NCBI RefSeq assembly: GCF_022524485.1
Contig: NZ_JAKXMK010000003.1
Location: forward strand, 186,001-250,000
Source: Pseudonocardia alaniniphila
Lineage (GTDB): Bacteria > Actinomycetota > Actinomycetes > Mycobacteriales > Pseudonocardiaceae
Length of the DNA stretch: 64,000 nucleotides
Direction of reading: 5' to 3'
Shown here one piece after another: positions 48,991 through 60,464 of this stretch (positions within the stretch are counted from its first letter, which is position 1; every line of letters begins with the position of its first letter). The notes under the pieces were generated by a model, which was given only the letters and a program-made list of their open reading frames with translations, had not been told where the DNA came from and searched no databases. Position numbers and translations under genes: made by a program.

Positions 48991-49033
48991 GTTGATCACG
49001 ACAAATACCTGCCCATATGATCAGTCGATCAAC
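48991..49033. promoter_or_regulatory. Interrupted dyad in the divergent region upstream of the decarboxylase and ABC permease
   Basis: GTTGATC (48991-48997) and GATCAAC (49027-49033) flank an AT-rich spacer (ACAAATACCTGCCCATATGA). The dyad is about 40 bp upstream of the permease GTG and 120 bp from the decarboxylase ATG. It may be an operator for either; the regulator is not obvious. Confidence 0.35.
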
Positions 49034-49074
49034 TGTCGCGCAGGGTGCGGTTGCGGGAGCGGGAGGCATACCAG

Positions 49075-50123
49075 GTGACGGGCGTACGCGTTCGGGGCCG
49101 CCTGAGGACGCCCGCCGTGCTTGCCGTGCTCACCGTCCTGCTCGTCGTGGCGGCGATCCTCTCCGCCGGTGTAGGGGCCGAGACCCTGCCGCCCGGTGCG
49201 GTGCTGGATGTCCTGCACTCCCGGTTCACCGGCGGCGTGCCGCGGGATCTCGCCGAGGACACGATCGTCTGGGACCTGCGGGCACCGCGCTCGCTGCTGG
49301 CGATCATCGTCGGGGCCGGGCTCGCGATCGCGGGCGCGGGGATCCAGACGCTGGTCCGCAACCCGCTCGCCGACCCCTACGTGCTCGGGGTGTCCTCGGG
49401 CGCCGCTGTCGGCGCCACGGCGGTCATCACGTCAGGAGCGCTGGCGGCGGCCGGCACCTGGTCGCTCTCGGCCGGTGCGCTGCTCGGAGCGCTGGCCGCG
49501 GCGCTGCTCGTGTACGCCGTCGCACTGGCGCAGGGCGGGTTGACGCCGCTGCGGCTCGTCCTCACCGGCACCGTTCTGGGCTCCGCGTTCTCGGCGGTGG
49601 CGAGCTTCCTGGTGTTTCGCAGCGCCGACCGCGCCGCCGCCGAATCGGTGCTGTTCTGGCTGCTCGGGAGCCTGTCGGGGGCCGCGTGGGACGAGCTGTG
49701 GCTGCCCCTCGCCACGGTGGTGGTGCTCGGTGGGCTGCTGCTCGCAGGCAGCGGATGGCTCGACGCCCTCGCCGCGGGCTCGGACACGGCGGCCGCGTTG
49801 GGTGTTCCGGTCCGGGCGGTCCGCAACGTGCTGTTCGTGCTGCTCGCCGCGCTCGTCGGCGTGCTCGTGGCCGTCTCCGGCGGCATCGGCTTCGTCGGGC
49901 TCGTCCTGCCGCACGTCGCGCGGCTCCTGGTCGGCGCGCGCCACCGCGCGATGCTGCCCGTGGCCGCCCTCGCCGGAGCCGTCTTCCTCCTGCTGGTGGA
50001 CATCGCGGCCCGGGTGCTGGTGCGCCCCGTCGAGGTCCCGCTGAGCGTCGTGACCGGCCTGATCGGTGCTCCGGTCTTCCTCGTGCTGATGGGGCGGCGC
50101 CGCTACCGCTTCGGCTCGACGTC

Positions 50124-50127
<4 letters not shown>
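49075..50127 (+). CDS. FecCD-type metal-chelate ABC transporter permease (350 aa)
   Basis: The protein has the FecCD/BtuC layout with about nine to ten membrane segments. Marks include GAGLAIAGAGIQTLVRNPLADP, LGVSSGAAVGATAV, GGIGFVGLVLPHVARLLVG and VEVPLSVVTGLIGAPVF. It transports ferric siderophores, haem or cobalamin together with the ATPase and lipoprotein encoded next. The GTG at 49075 follows GGGAGGCATACCAG. Overlap with the ATPase is 4 bp. Confidence 0.9.
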
Positions 50128-50984
<857 letters not shown>

Positions 50985-51982
50985 GACCACCGCGCCCGCC
51001 GGCGCTCCCCCGGACGGCACCGTGACCGTCACGAACTGCGGGGCGCCCGCGGAGTTCCCCGCACCGGCGTCGCGGATGTTCGTCAACGACGGCAACCTGA
51101 TCTCGATGGTGCTCGCGATCGGGGCGCAGGACCGCGTCGCTGCGGTCTCGAGCATCCAGCGCGACGCCGACACGCTGCGCCGTCACTACGGCGCGCCGGC
51201 GGTCGACGGGCTGCACGACGTCTCGCCGCAGTCGTACCCGGGGCGTGAGACGGTGCTGGCCCAGCGCCCGGACGTGATGGTGGCCGGCTGGAACTACGGC
51301 TACGCCGAGGACGACGGCCTCACCCCGAACTGGCTGCGGGCCCAGGGCATCGCCCCGTACGTCCTCACCGAGAGCTGCCGCTCCGGGGACACCGGGGCCC
51401 GCGGAATCGTCGACCCGTGGACGGCGCTGCGCGACGATCTCACGAACCTGGGCACGATCACCGGCCGGGAAGCCGAGGCACGAAAGGTCGTGGACGACAT
51501 CAGTGCCCGCCTCGCCGCCCTGCGGCAGGCCCCGCAGGCCGGCACCCCGCCGACGATCTTCCTGTTCGACAGCGGCACCGACACCGTCTACTCCAGCGGT
51601 CGCTTCGGCGCGCCCCAGGGGATCATCACGGCCGCGGGCGGCCGCAACGCACTCGACGACGTCGCCGACACCTGGACCTCGGTGTCCTGGGAGCGCATCG
51701 CGGCGAGCCGGCCCGACGCGTTCCTCTTCGTGGACTACCCCCCGCAGTCCTACAGCGAGAAGGTCGCCGTGCTCCGCGCCCGTGACGGGATCAAGGACCT
51801 GCCCGCGGTGCAGCAGAACCGGTTCCTCAACCTGCCCTACGGCCTCTGGACGTCGGGCCCCTTGAACATCGACGCCGCCGAGCAGGTACGCAAGGCGCTC
51901 GAAGGATGGGGCCTGGTGCCGCCATCGGCGCTGCAACCGGCATTCGACGACACCGCTCCCTGAGGCCCCGGCCGCCCGGACC

Positions 51983-52900
51983 TCAGTTCACGCTGACGGC
52001 CGCCCTGGGCTTCGCGACGAGGGACAGGGCGGAGTGCAGCGGATGACCGACCACCGCGGCGAGCAGATCGCGGGCCTCCGCCAGCTTCACCGGGTCGATC
52101 CCGGTGTGCACACCCTCGCGGTGGAAGAAGTGCACGAGGTCGTCGGTGGCGATGTTGCCCGACGCGCCGGGAGCGAAGGGGCATCCGCCGATTCCGCCGA
52201 GCGCCGCGTCGAAACGCCTGATCCCGAGCCCGAAAGCGGCCCACGCGTTCGCCGAGGCCATGCCGTAGGTGTTGTGGAGATGCAGGCCGAGTGGCACCTC
52301 GGGCACCGCATCGCGGGCGGCCATGACGCCGCGGGTGATCGCGCCCGGGTGTGCCGCACCGATGGTGTCGGCGAGATGCACGACCTCGGCACCGAGCTGG
52401 ACCAGCCGCTTCGCCGTGCTCGCGACCTGCGCCGGCGGCGTGTCGCCGTCGAACGGGCACACGAACGCGGTCGCGATGGACGCCTCGATCCTCACGCCTG
52501 CGTCCTGCAGCACCTCGGCGGCCGGAGCGAGACGGTCGAGCGCGACGTCGGTGGTGACCCCGGCGTTCGCCCGGCTGTGGCCGTCGGTCGCCGAGACCAC
52601 GAACCGGACGGAACGGGCCCCGGCCTCGACCGCCTGCTGGGCGCCGAACTCCGTGAACACCAGGGTGTGCAGCGCAGCCGCGGCATCCCGTGCGAGGACT
52701 TGCAGCACCGCGTCGGTTCCGGTCATCTGCGGAACCTTGCGCGTGCTCACGAATGCGCCGATCTCCAGGGAGCCGAGACCGGCGGCGAGCAACAAGCGGC
52801 CGAGCCGAACGCGGTCCTCGGCAGCCACTATGGTCGGTTCGTCCTGCAATCCGTCACGGAGCACGACGTCGGTGATCAGCACGTCACGGTCGGGTTCCAT
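51983..52900 (-). CDS. Hydroxymethylglutaryl-CoA lyase-type enzyme (305 aa)
   Basis: The TIM-barrel lyase family is identified by TDVVLRDGLQDEP (RDGLQ, catalytic Arg/Asp), the metal His pair in GLHLHNTYGMASANAW, and the Cys loop GGIGGCPFAPGASGN. The family splits HMG-CoA to acetyl-CoA and acetoacetate or acts on related 3-hydroxy acyl-CoAs. It lies 1 bp after the CoA-transferase stop on the same strand. Together with that enzyme it could use 3-hydroxy-3-methylglutarate (meglutol) or a similar dicarboxylate. The ATG at 52900 is used. Confidence 0.86.
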   Translation of the reverse strand: MEPDRDVLITDVVLRDGLQDEPTIVAAEDRVRLGRLLLAAGLGSLEIGAFVSTRKVPQMTGTDAVLQVLARDAAAALHTLVFTEFGAQQAVEAGARSVRFVVSATDGHSRANAGVTTDVALDRLAPAAEVLQDAGVRIEASIATAFVCPFDGDTPPAQVASTAKRLVQLGAEVVHLADTIGAAHPGAITRGVMAARDAVPEVPLGLHLHNTYGMASANAWAAFGLGIRRFDAALGGIGGCPFAPGASGNIATDDLVHFFHREGVHTGIDPVKLAEARDLLAAVVGHPLHSALSLVAKPRAAVSVN

Positions 52901-52901
52901 G

Positions 52902-54140
52902 TCAGATCACCCCCTCTGCGCGCAGCCGCTCGCGCTCCGCGGCATCGATCCCGATGGCGCCGAGCACCTCGTCGGTGTCGGCACCGAGCTCAGGACCGAG
53001 CCATCGAGTCTGGCCAGGACGGTGTTCGAGACGCGGTACGACACCGGGGAACACGACGTCCCGCTCGTCGTCGGCGGCGATACGCACATGGTGGCGCTCG
53101 TGCATCCCGCGCTCGGTGAAGTGCGGGTCCTTGGCGATCTCCTCCGCCGTGAGAATGGGACCGTTCGGCACGTCGGCCGCGACGAGCACCGAGGCGACCT
53201 CGTCCTGGCTGTGGGCCGCGGTCCACGTGCCGATCGCCGCGTCGAGCTCGTCGGAGTGGGCAACCCGGCCTGCGTTGTCGGCCAGCCGCGGGTCGGTGGC
53301 GAGATCGGGCCGCCCGATGGCGTGCATGAGCCTGACGAAGATGCCGTCGCCGTTGCCGCTGATGACGATGTAGCGGCCGTCGGAGCAGCGGTAGGTGTTC
53401 GACGGTGCGATGCCGGGAAGTCCGGAACCCGCCTGCTCGCGCACGACGCCGAATGCGTCGTAGTCGGGCACGAGTGACTCCATGAGGGAGTACACGGCCT
53501 CGTAGAGCGCGACGTCGACGACCTCGCCGCCCGCCCGCTCACGAGCCAGCAGGCCCATCAGCGCCCCGATCACCGCGTAGAGACCGGCCACGGAGTCGGC
53601 GAGGCTGATGCCGACCCGGGTGGGAGGCAGGCCGGGATTGCCGGTGAGGGCGCGCAGGCCGCCGATCGCCTCGGCGACCCCGCCGAACCCCGGCCGGTCC
53701 CGGTACGGCCCGGACTGCCCGTACCCGGAGACCCGCACGACCACCAGCTGCGGGTTCTGCTCGCGCAGCCGGTCGGGGCCAAGACCCCAGCGCTCGAGTG
53801 TGCCCGGCCGGAAGTTCTCGAGGACGACGTCCGATTGCGCGGCCAGCCGCAGGACGATGTCACGGCCTTCGCTGCTGCGCATGTCGACGGTCACCGATCG
53901 CTTGTTGCGCCCCAGCGTGCGGAACAGCAGGGATGTCTCCCCACCGTGCAGGCGCCATCGACGCAGCTCGTCGCCACTACCGGGACGCTCGATCTTCACG
54001 ACTTCCGCGCCGAAGTCGCCGAGCAGCCGCCCGGCAGTCGGTGCGGCGATGAAGTTCCCGAGCTCGAGGACGCGGATTCCGGCCAGGGGGCCCGCGCTCG
54101 CAGTGCCGGTCGCGTCGAGCTTCGCCTCAGCGATCGTCAT
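52902..54140 (-). CDS. CaiB/BaiF-type (class III) CoA-transferase (412 aa)
   Basis: The N-terminal region GIRVLELGNFIAAPTAGRLL and EVVKIERPGSGDELR are typical of CaiB/BaiF enzymes. ADVPNGPILTAEEIAKDPH near residue 320 is the second conserved segment. They move CoA between carboxylic acids, often giving dicarboxyl-CoA esters. The ATG at 54140 has GGGAG about 10 nt upstream; the ATG at 54167 has no site. It is the first gene of a two-gene operon with the HMG-CoA lyase-like enzyme and is divergent from IclR. Confidence 0.87.
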   Translation of the reverse strand: MTIAEAKLDATGTASAGPLAGIRVLELGNFIAAPTAGRLLGDFGAEVVKIERPGSGDELRRWRLHGGETSLLFRTLGRNKRSVTVDMRSSEGRDIVLRLAAQSDVVLENFRPGTLERWGLGPDRLREQNPQLVVVRVSGYGQSGPYRDRPGFGGVAEAIGGLRALTGNPGLPPTRVGISLADSVAGLYAVIGALMGLLARERAGGEVVDVALYEAVYSLMESLVPDYDAFGVVREQAGSGLPGIAPSNTYRCSDGRYIVISGNGDGIFVRLMHAIGRPDLATDPRLADNAGRVAHSDELDAAIGTWTAAHSQDEVASVLVAADVPNGPILTAEEIAKDPHFTERGMHERHHVRIAADDERDVVFPGVVPRLEHRPGQTRWLGPELGADTDEVLGAIGIDAAERERLRAEGVI

Positions 54141-54171
54141 ACGACCATCTCCCATCGCCCACTTCATGAAG

Positions 54172-54181
54172 GTTCGAACCA
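54172..54181. promoter_or_regulatory. Candidate IclR operator, copy 1
   Basis: On the minus strand the sequence TGGTTCGAAC is present (plus strand GTTCGAACCA), overlapping the palindrome GGTTCGAACC (54171-54180). It lies between the CoA-transferase and IclR genes. A near-identical TGGTTCTAAC occurs upstream of the MFS gene at 55242, suggesting the same regulator. Confidence 0.5.
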
Positions 54182-54261
54182 GAATGTGAGTCTACGGTCT
54201 GGTCGTCAAGCGACAGGTCGATACGATGCGGGAGGTCACACTCGGGACAGGAGGTGGAGGC

Positions 54262-55071
54262 ATGGCGGAGGATGACAGCCGCGCGTCGGTGGTGCCCGTA
54301 CTGGTGCTTCGCAAGATCACGCAGATTCTGCGGTCTTTCAGCGTCGACCAGCCGGAACTGACGCTGCAGCAGATCATCCGCACGACCGGCCTCCCCGCGA
54401 GCACCTGCCAGCGGCTCGTCCGCAACCTGGTGGTCGAGGGGTTCCTGGATCGCGAGGACGACCATTACCGCATCGGGCTGGACTTCGTGCAATGGGCGGC
54501 GCCCGGCACCTTCGGGCTCGACCTCGTCCGGCTCACCCGGCCCGCGCTGCAGGCCTTGCGTGACCGCACCGGGGAGACGGCCTGCCTCTACGTTCGCCAC
54601 GGCCCGTTCCGCACCGTGGTCTCGCTCGCCGAGTCCCGCCACCCCGTGATCCGCCTGTTCGTGGTCGGGATGGTCATGCCGCTGCACGCAGGATCCGCAG
54701 GTAAAGTGCTCCTTGCCTGGGATCCGACCGCGCGCCAGGAAGCGGTTCGTCACGGTTTGGGCAGATTCACCGATCACACCGTGGTCGACATCGACGAACT
54801 CACCGACCAGCTCGCCGCCATCCGGCGGGCCGGCTTCTCGGCCAGCTTCGAGGAGCGCGACGCGGGCGCGGCGTCCATCAGCGCTCCGGTATTCGGACTC
54901 AACGGCGAACTCGTCGCCGCCCTCGGGATCGGGGCACCGCTGCAGCGGGTGAGCCCGGCCGACGTCGAACGGTTGGCGCCGATCGTCATGGAACTCGCCC
55001 GCGACGCCTCCCGCCGCATCGGCTTCCGCGCCGATGCCCCCTTCGCGGTCCGCTCCGCCACAGAGCTCTGA
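54262..55071 (+). CDS. IclR-family transcriptional regulator (269 aa)
   Basis: The N-terminal winged helix (about 10-75) has ILRSFSVDQPELTLQQIIRT and LPASTCQRLVRNLVVEGF. The C-terminal effector domain contains RLFVVGMVMPLHAGSAGKVLLA and SISAPVFGLNGELVAALGIG. IclR proteins control catabolic operons. It lies between the CoA-transferase/lyase operon (divergent) and the MFS carrier (same strand). The ATG at 54262 follows AGGAGGTGGAGGC. Confidence 0.87.
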   Translation: MAEDDSRASVVPVLVLRKITQILRSFSVDQPELTLQQIIRTTGLPASTCQRLVRNLVVEGFLDREDDHYRIGLDFVQWAAPGTFGLDLVRLTRPALQALRDRTGETACLYVRHGPFRTVVSLAESRHPVIRLFVVGMVMPLHAGSAGKVLLAWDPTARQEAVRHGLGRFTDHTVVDIDELTDQLAAIRRAGFSASFEERDAGAASISAPVFGLNGELVAALGIGAPLQRVSPADVERLAPIVMELARDASRRIGFRADAPFAVRSATEL

Positions 55072-55241
55072 CCGACGCCGCGCAGACCCGTCGCCGCGGC
55101 CGGCCCCGGGCGCGCACACCGATCCCGCGAAGCTTCTGCACCGGCTCGTCCCTTGTGTCCGGTGTGCTTTCCGCAATGCCGGGCAACGCCCTTGACGGTC
55201 GTGATCCCTCACCCGCAGCATGAAAGACAGCGTTCACATCG

Positions 55242-55256
55242 TGGTTCTAACAACCA
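55242..55256. promoter_or_regulatory. Candidate IclR operator, copy 2
   Basis: TGGTT-CTAAC-AACCA (55242-55256) is a 5-bp-arm dyad 38 bp upstream of the MFS start. Its left part TGGTTCTAAC matches the site at 54172-54181 in 9 of 10 positions, so it could be the second IclR site. A directly repeated TGTCCGAC lies just downstream. Confidence 0.5.
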
Positions 55257-55294
55257 GCGCTGTGTCCGACTGTCCGACCGTTCAAGGAGGATCG

Positions 55295-56728
55295 ATGCCC
55301 GAGACACGTGGGACGCAGAGGCTGCCTGAGTCTCCGCTGCTGACGACCGGGGATGTCGCAGAGCGGATCGACCAGCTGCCCGTCACTCCCACACAGCGGC
55401 GCGCCACGATCGCCGTGGGTCTCGGCCTATTCTTCGAGTTCTACGAGGTCTTCCTCACCGGCGTGCTCACCAGCGTGCTCGTCGGCGAGTTCGGGCTCAC
55501 CAAGGCGGAGCTCCCGCTGGTCCTCGCGTCCACGTTCATCGGGATGTTCATCGGCGCGCTCGTGCTGGGCCGGCTCGCCGACCGTCTGGGCCGGCGCGGA
55601 GCGTTCCTGCTCAACCTCGCGGTCTACTCGGTCTTCTCGCTGCTCGGGGCGTTCAGCATGAACGCGGCATGGCTCGTGGTCACCCGGTTCCTCGCCGGAG
55701 TCGGGCTCGGGGCCGAGCTGCCGCTCGCCGACACCTACCTCACCGACCTGCTGCCGGCGCGGCGACGCGGCAAGTACATCGCCTGCGCCTACACGATCGG
55801 ATTCATCGGAGTGCCGGTCGTGGGTTTCGTCGCCCACTCCCTCACGGCGACGACCTGGATCGGCATCGAAGGCTGGCGCTGGATGTTCGTGATCGGCGGA
55901 GTGGGCGGCTTCATCGTGCTCCTCCTGCAGCGTGGACTGCCGGAGTCACCGCGGTGGCTCGAGTCGGTGGGACGCACCAAGGAGGCCGATCGGATCGTCT
56001 CCCGGCTCGAGGCGGAGGCGGGGGGCGCGGCCGAGCCGCCCCTGCCTGCCACGGAGACCGTGACCACCGAGGCGCCGCCGGCGCGAGTAGCCGCACCGCG
56101 GCGGACGGGAGCACGAGCGCTGCTGGTACCGCCCTACAACAAGCGCACGGCCATGATGCTCGTCTTCCACGTGTTCCAGACGATCGGCTACTACGGCTTC
56201 GGCACGATGGTGCCGCTGGTACTCGCGGCGAAGGGGTACCCGGTCTCGGAGTCGCTGCTCTTCACCGGGCTGACCTACCTCGGCTATCCGATCGGATCGG
56301 CGCTGTCGCTCCCCCTCGTGGAACGGTTCGAGCGCAAGTACCTGGTGGTGGCCGCCGGGCTCGCGATGGCGGTGTTCGGCGTCGCCTTCGGGTTCTCGAA
56401 CACGATGGTGCTGATCCTCGTGTTCGGATTCCTCTACACAGCGGTCAGCAACGTGTTCTCGAACGCGTACCACATCTACCAGGCGGAGATCTTCCCGACG
56501 CATCTGCGCTCGACGGCATCGAGCGGGACGTACGCCCTGTCCCGCCTGGTGACGGCGGCCATGCCGTTCGTACTCGTCCCCGTGCTCGCCGGGGCGGGCG
56601 TCGGTGCGCTCTTCGCGATCGTGTGCGCGGCGATGGTCGTGGTCGCCGTGGACGTCACCGCGCTCGGGCCACGCACCACGGGCCTTCGCCTCGAAGCGGT
56701 CAACAACGAGTCTTTCGTGGGTCACTGA
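55295..56728 (+). CDS. MFS carrier for an organic acid (sugar-porter/AAHS-like) (477 aa)
   Basis: Twelve predicted membrane segments are split by a hydrophilic loop (about 225-275). The first part has motif A GRLADRLGRRGAFLL and PLADTYLTDLLPARRRGK. Such carriers bring aromatic or small organic acids into the cell. With IclR and the CoA-transferase/lyase operon next to it, it probably imports their substrate. The ATG at 55295 follows AAGGAGGATCG. A strong hairpin lies downstream. Confidence 0.87.
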   Translation: MPETRGTQRLPESPLLTTGDVAERIDQLPVTPTQRRATIAVGLGLFFEFYEVFLTGVLTSVLVGEFGLTKAELPLVLASTFIGMFIGALVLGRLADRLGRRGAFLLNLAVYSVFSLLGAFSMNAAWLVVTRFLAGVGLGAELPLADTYLTDLLPARRRGKYIACAYTIGFIGVPVVGFVAHSLTATTWIGIEGWRWMFVIGGVGGFIVLLLQRGLPESPRWLESVGRTKEADRIVSRLEAEAGGAAEPPLPATETVTTEAPPARVAAPRRTGARALLVPPYNKRTAMMLVFHVFQTIGYYGFGTMVPLVLAAKGYPVSESLLFTGLTYLGYPIGSALSLPLVERFERKYLVVAAGLAMAVFGVAFGFSNTMVLILVFGFLYTAVSNVFSNAYHIYQAEIFPTHLRSTASSGTYALSRLVTAAMPFVLVPVLAGAGVGALFAIVCAAMVVVAVDVTALGPRTTGLRLEAVNNESFVGH

Positions 56729-56756
56729 GCCCCCGACGGCGACGAGAGACCGGCCC

Positions 56757-56789
56757 GCACCCCTCCCGGCTGCCCTCCGGGAGGGGTGC
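56757..56789 (+). terminator. Strong hairpin after the MFS gene
   Basis: GCACCCCTCCCGG (56757-56769) and CCGGGAGGGGTGC (56777-56789) pair perfectly over 13 bp around a 7-nt loop, 28 bp after the MFS stop. It probably ends that transcript. No U-tract is present. Confidence 0.7.
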
Positions 56790-56892
56790 ATCTCACCCTC
56801 CCCACCGTCGTCAACGCTCCTAACGTGGCTGGCGAGGAATCGGTCAGCGTCGATCCCAGGTCCTCGGTTCGGTCTCGAGGAGAACAAACGAC

Positions 56893-58146
56893 GTGAAACC
56901 TGTCGACGCGACCGCGGCCACGACAAAGGCCCCGACTGAACGGGATGGGGCGCCCGGCATGCGGCGGGCGCCCCTGTCCCGTGGCCTCGTGCTGCTGATG
57001 GCCCTCGCCAGCGGGGCGGCCGTCGGCAACCTGTACTACACCCAGCCGCTGCTGGACGTGATCGCCCGCGATCTGCACATCGGCCAGGGCACGGCGGGCC
57101 TGCTGGTGACCACGACCCAGGTCGGGTACGCCCTGGGGATCATGTTCATCGTCCCGCTCGGGGACATCCGCAACCGCCGGCGCCTGGCACCGGCGATGAT
57201 GCTGCTCTCGGCGGTGTGCCTGGCCGCCTGCGCCGTGGCTCCGGGCATCGTGATCCTGCTCCTCGCTCTCGTCGCGGTGGGCGCCACGTCGGTGGCCGGG
57301 CAGATCTTCATCACGTTCGCCAGTGATCTGGCCGACAACGCCCGGCGCGGCGAGGTGGTCGGGATCGTGCTCAGCGGAGTCCTCACCGGCATCCTGGCCG
57401 CCCGTGTGGTCAGCGGGCTCATCGCGGGTGCGCTGGGCTGGCGGGCCGTGTTCGTCATCGCGGCGGTGCTCATGCTGGTGCTCGGCCTGGTGGTGGCCCG
57501 GCTGCTCCCGCACGACATCCCGCACGCCCACCAGCCCTACGGGGCGCTGCTGCGCTCGATCTTCGGGTTGGTCCGCCGCGACACGTCCCTGCAGATCGTG
57601 ATGATCTACGGAGCGATCAGCTTCGGCTCGTTCTCGCTCTTCTGGACCGGCCTGACGTTCCTGCTCAGCGGTCCGCCCTACGGCTACTCGACGTTCGTCA
57701 TCGGGCTCTTCGGCCTCGCCGGGCTCCTCGGCGCACTCGCCGCGCAGGGTTCCGGGCGACTACACGACCGGGGCTGGTCCACCCGGGCGACGGGACTGTC
57801 CTGGCTGCTCGTGATCGTGTCCTGGGCGATCTGCGACCTCGGCAGGCTCTCCCTCCCGTGGCTGTTGATCGGGATCGTCCTGCTCGACGTCGCCACCCAG
57901 TCCCAGCGCATCCTCAACCAGGCCCAGATCTTCGCCGGGTCGCCGGAGGCCCGCAGCCGCGTCAACACTGCCTACGTCACCACCAACTTCGTCGGCGGTG
58001 CGATCGGGTCCGTCGTCGCCTCCGTGCTGTGGGCCTCCGGCGGGTGGAGCGCGGTCTGCCTCGTCGGCGGCGTGCTGTGTGCCGCCGCGTTCGTACTCTG
58101 GCTGGTGACCGTCCTCCGGTCCCGGGCGGTGGCGGCCCGCGTCTGA
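56893..58146 (+). CDS. MFS transporter (417 aa)
   Basis: About twelve membrane segments are seen. Conserved parts are [20 protein letters not shown] at the start (typical of the YnfM/arabinose-efflux group), motif A-like [11 protein letters not shown], and RARILNQ-like segment [20 protein letters not shown]. The GTG at 56893 follows GAGGAGAACAAACGAC. The neighbouring aldo/keto reductase starts 53 bp after its stop, so they may be co-transcribed. The substrate is unknown. Confidence 0.85.
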   Translation: MKPVDATAATTKAPTERDGAPGMRRAPLSRGLVLLMALASGAAVGNLYYTQPLLDVIARDLHIGQGTAGLLVTTTQVGYALGIMFIVPLGDIRNRRRLAPAMMLLSAVCLAACAVAPGIVILLLALVAVGATSVAGQIFITFASDLADNARRGEVVGIVLSGVLTGILAARVVSGLIAGALGWRAVFVIAAVLMLVLGLVVARLLPHDIPHAHQPYGALLRSIFGLVRRDTSLQIVMIYGAISFGSFSLFWTGLTFLLSGPPYGYSTFVIGLFGLAGLLGALAAQGSGRLHDRGWSTRATGLSWLLVIVSWAICDLGRLSLPWLLIGIVLLDVATQSQRILNQAQIFAGSPEARSRVNTAYVTTNFVGGAIGSVVASVLWASGGWSAVCLVGGVLCAAAFVLWLVTVLRSRAVAARV

Positions 58147-58199
58147 CCCCTACGTCCCACGCACGACCTGCTCGCCACATCTCAGAAAGGTGCACTGCG

Positions 58200-59177
<978 letters not shown>

Positions 59178-59242
59178 TCGGCCACCCGTCACGACCAGGC
59201 GTTTTCGTGCCGCAGGCCGGCTGGGGCACGTACGTTGGCCTG

Positions 59243-59743
59243 ATGGCAACGACAGCATCGGCCCCGGCCGCGGCGGCGGTGTCGGCCGCCCGCGAACTGC
59301 GCGCGGGATACCACCAGGACCTCGGGCCGGGCGAACGATCCACGTTGATCTCCTGGCTGGCCTTCACCGCCACGTTCACCGCCGTGCGGGTGATCACCTA
59401 CAGCATCCGCGACGGGGTGGGGCCGTTCCGCAACGTGAGCCTCGGTGGGGCGCACATCCACCACTACATGTGGGGAATCGCGGGGCTCAGCGCCGTCGGC
59501 GCCGTGGCCGTGCGGGGTGATGACCGGCTGCGCCGCCACCCGCTGCTCGCGGGGACCTACGGCTCGGCGCTGGCCCTGATCGTGGACGAGCTCGCGCTGC
59601 TCCTGGACCTGCAGGACGTGTACTGGGCCAAGCAGGGGCGGCTGTCGGTGGACATCGGCGTCGGAGCGGTCGCGGTGGGCGGCGTCGGCTTCGCGGCTCT
59701 GCCGCTCCTGCGACGCGTCGCCCGCCGCTGCTTCGGTCGCTGA
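59243..59743 (+). CDS. Small integral membrane protein, function unknown (166 aa)
   Basis: Four hydrophobic segments are predicted (about 33-56, 72-92, 103-124 and 138-160). A His-rich motif AHIHHYMWGI lies at the start of the second. Acidic residues in IVDELALLLDLQDVYW follow the third. The His cluster suggests metal binding, but I do not recognise a characterised family; similar proteins occur in other actinobacteria as uncharacterised membrane proteins. The start at 59243 is supported by family-like hydrophilic N-terminus only. It is convergent with the DJ-1 gene (9 bp). Confidence 0.7.
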   Translation: MATTASAPAAAAVSAARELRAGYHQDLGPGERSTLISWLAFTATFTAVRVITYSIRDGVGPFRNVSLGGAHIHHYMWGIAGLSAVGAVAVRGDDRLRRHPLLAGTYGSALALIVDELALLLDLQDVYWAKQGRLSVDIGVGAVAVGGVGFAALPLLRRVARRCFGR

Positions 59744-59752
59744 GGCGCGACC

Positions 59753-60379
59753 TCAGCTCCCGTTGAGCGCTGCCCGGAGGAATGCGACCGCCTCCGGCGG
59801 CGCCGTCCGCGGCGAGCCGCTGTCGAACGGCGGCTCGGGGTCGTACTCGATCGCGAGCTGGATCGTCCTGGCCGTCATCTCGCCGAACAGCGTGGCGGCC
59901 AGGGTGAGACCCATGTCGATGCCGGCGGACACACCGGCGGCGGTGATCACGTTGCCGTCCACCACGACGCGGTCGTTGCAGACGACGGCGCCATCGGCGG
60001 CCAGCGTGTCCACCACCGCCCAGTGGGAGGTGGCACGGCGCCCGGCGAGGATGCCCGCCTTCGCCAGCAGCGTCGACCCGCTGCAGACGGACGTGGTCCA
60101 GGTGGCGGTCTTGTGCACCGAGGCCAGCCACGCGATGAGCACCTCGTCGTCGAGCGCGCTGCGCCACTGCGAACTGCCGGGCACGACGATCAGATCAGGC
60201 GCGGGCACGTCGTCGAACGCGAAGTCGGCATGCAGAGTCAGGCCGTTGTCGCAGCGGACCTTTCCCGCCCGGGCCGCGACGAAATGCGGCGTCACCTCCG
60301 AGTGGCCTGCCAGCACTTCGTAGGGCCCGACGATGTCGAGCGCGGTCAGGTTGTCGTACAGCACGAACGCGGCGTTCAC
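59753..60379 (-). CDS. DJ-1/PfpI (ThiJ)-family protein (208 aa)
   Basis: The class I glutamine amidotransferase-like fold carries the nucleophile Cys in TTSVCSGSTLLAKAGILAG, with HW three turns later. A starting segment FVLYDNLTALDIVGPYEVL and the oxyanion-type ITAAGVSAGIDMGLTLAA are typical of the isocyanide hydratase/AraC-sensor-like group of DJ-1 proteins. Function may be isonitrile hydratase, glyoxalase III or a regulatory role. The GTG at 60379 gives the normal start; the frame extends upstream into the GNAT region without support. Confidence 0.84.
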   Translation of the reverse strand: MNAAFVLYDNLTALDIVGPYEVLAGHSEVTPHFVAARAGKVRCDNGLTLHADFAFDDVPAPDLIVVPGSSQWRSALDDEVLIAWLASVHKTATWTTSVCSGSTLLAKAGILAGRRATSHWAVVDTLAADGAVVCNDRVVVDGNVITAAGVSAGIDMGLTLAATLFGEMTARTIQLAIEYDPEPPFDSGSPRTAPPEAVAFLRAALNGS

Positions 60380-60464
60380 GACCGTCCTCGTTGCTCGCTC
60401 CGGCAGGACATGCACCCAGCATGGCCGCGCGCGGCGGCGGCAGCCATGACGCGCACCCCTCTGA

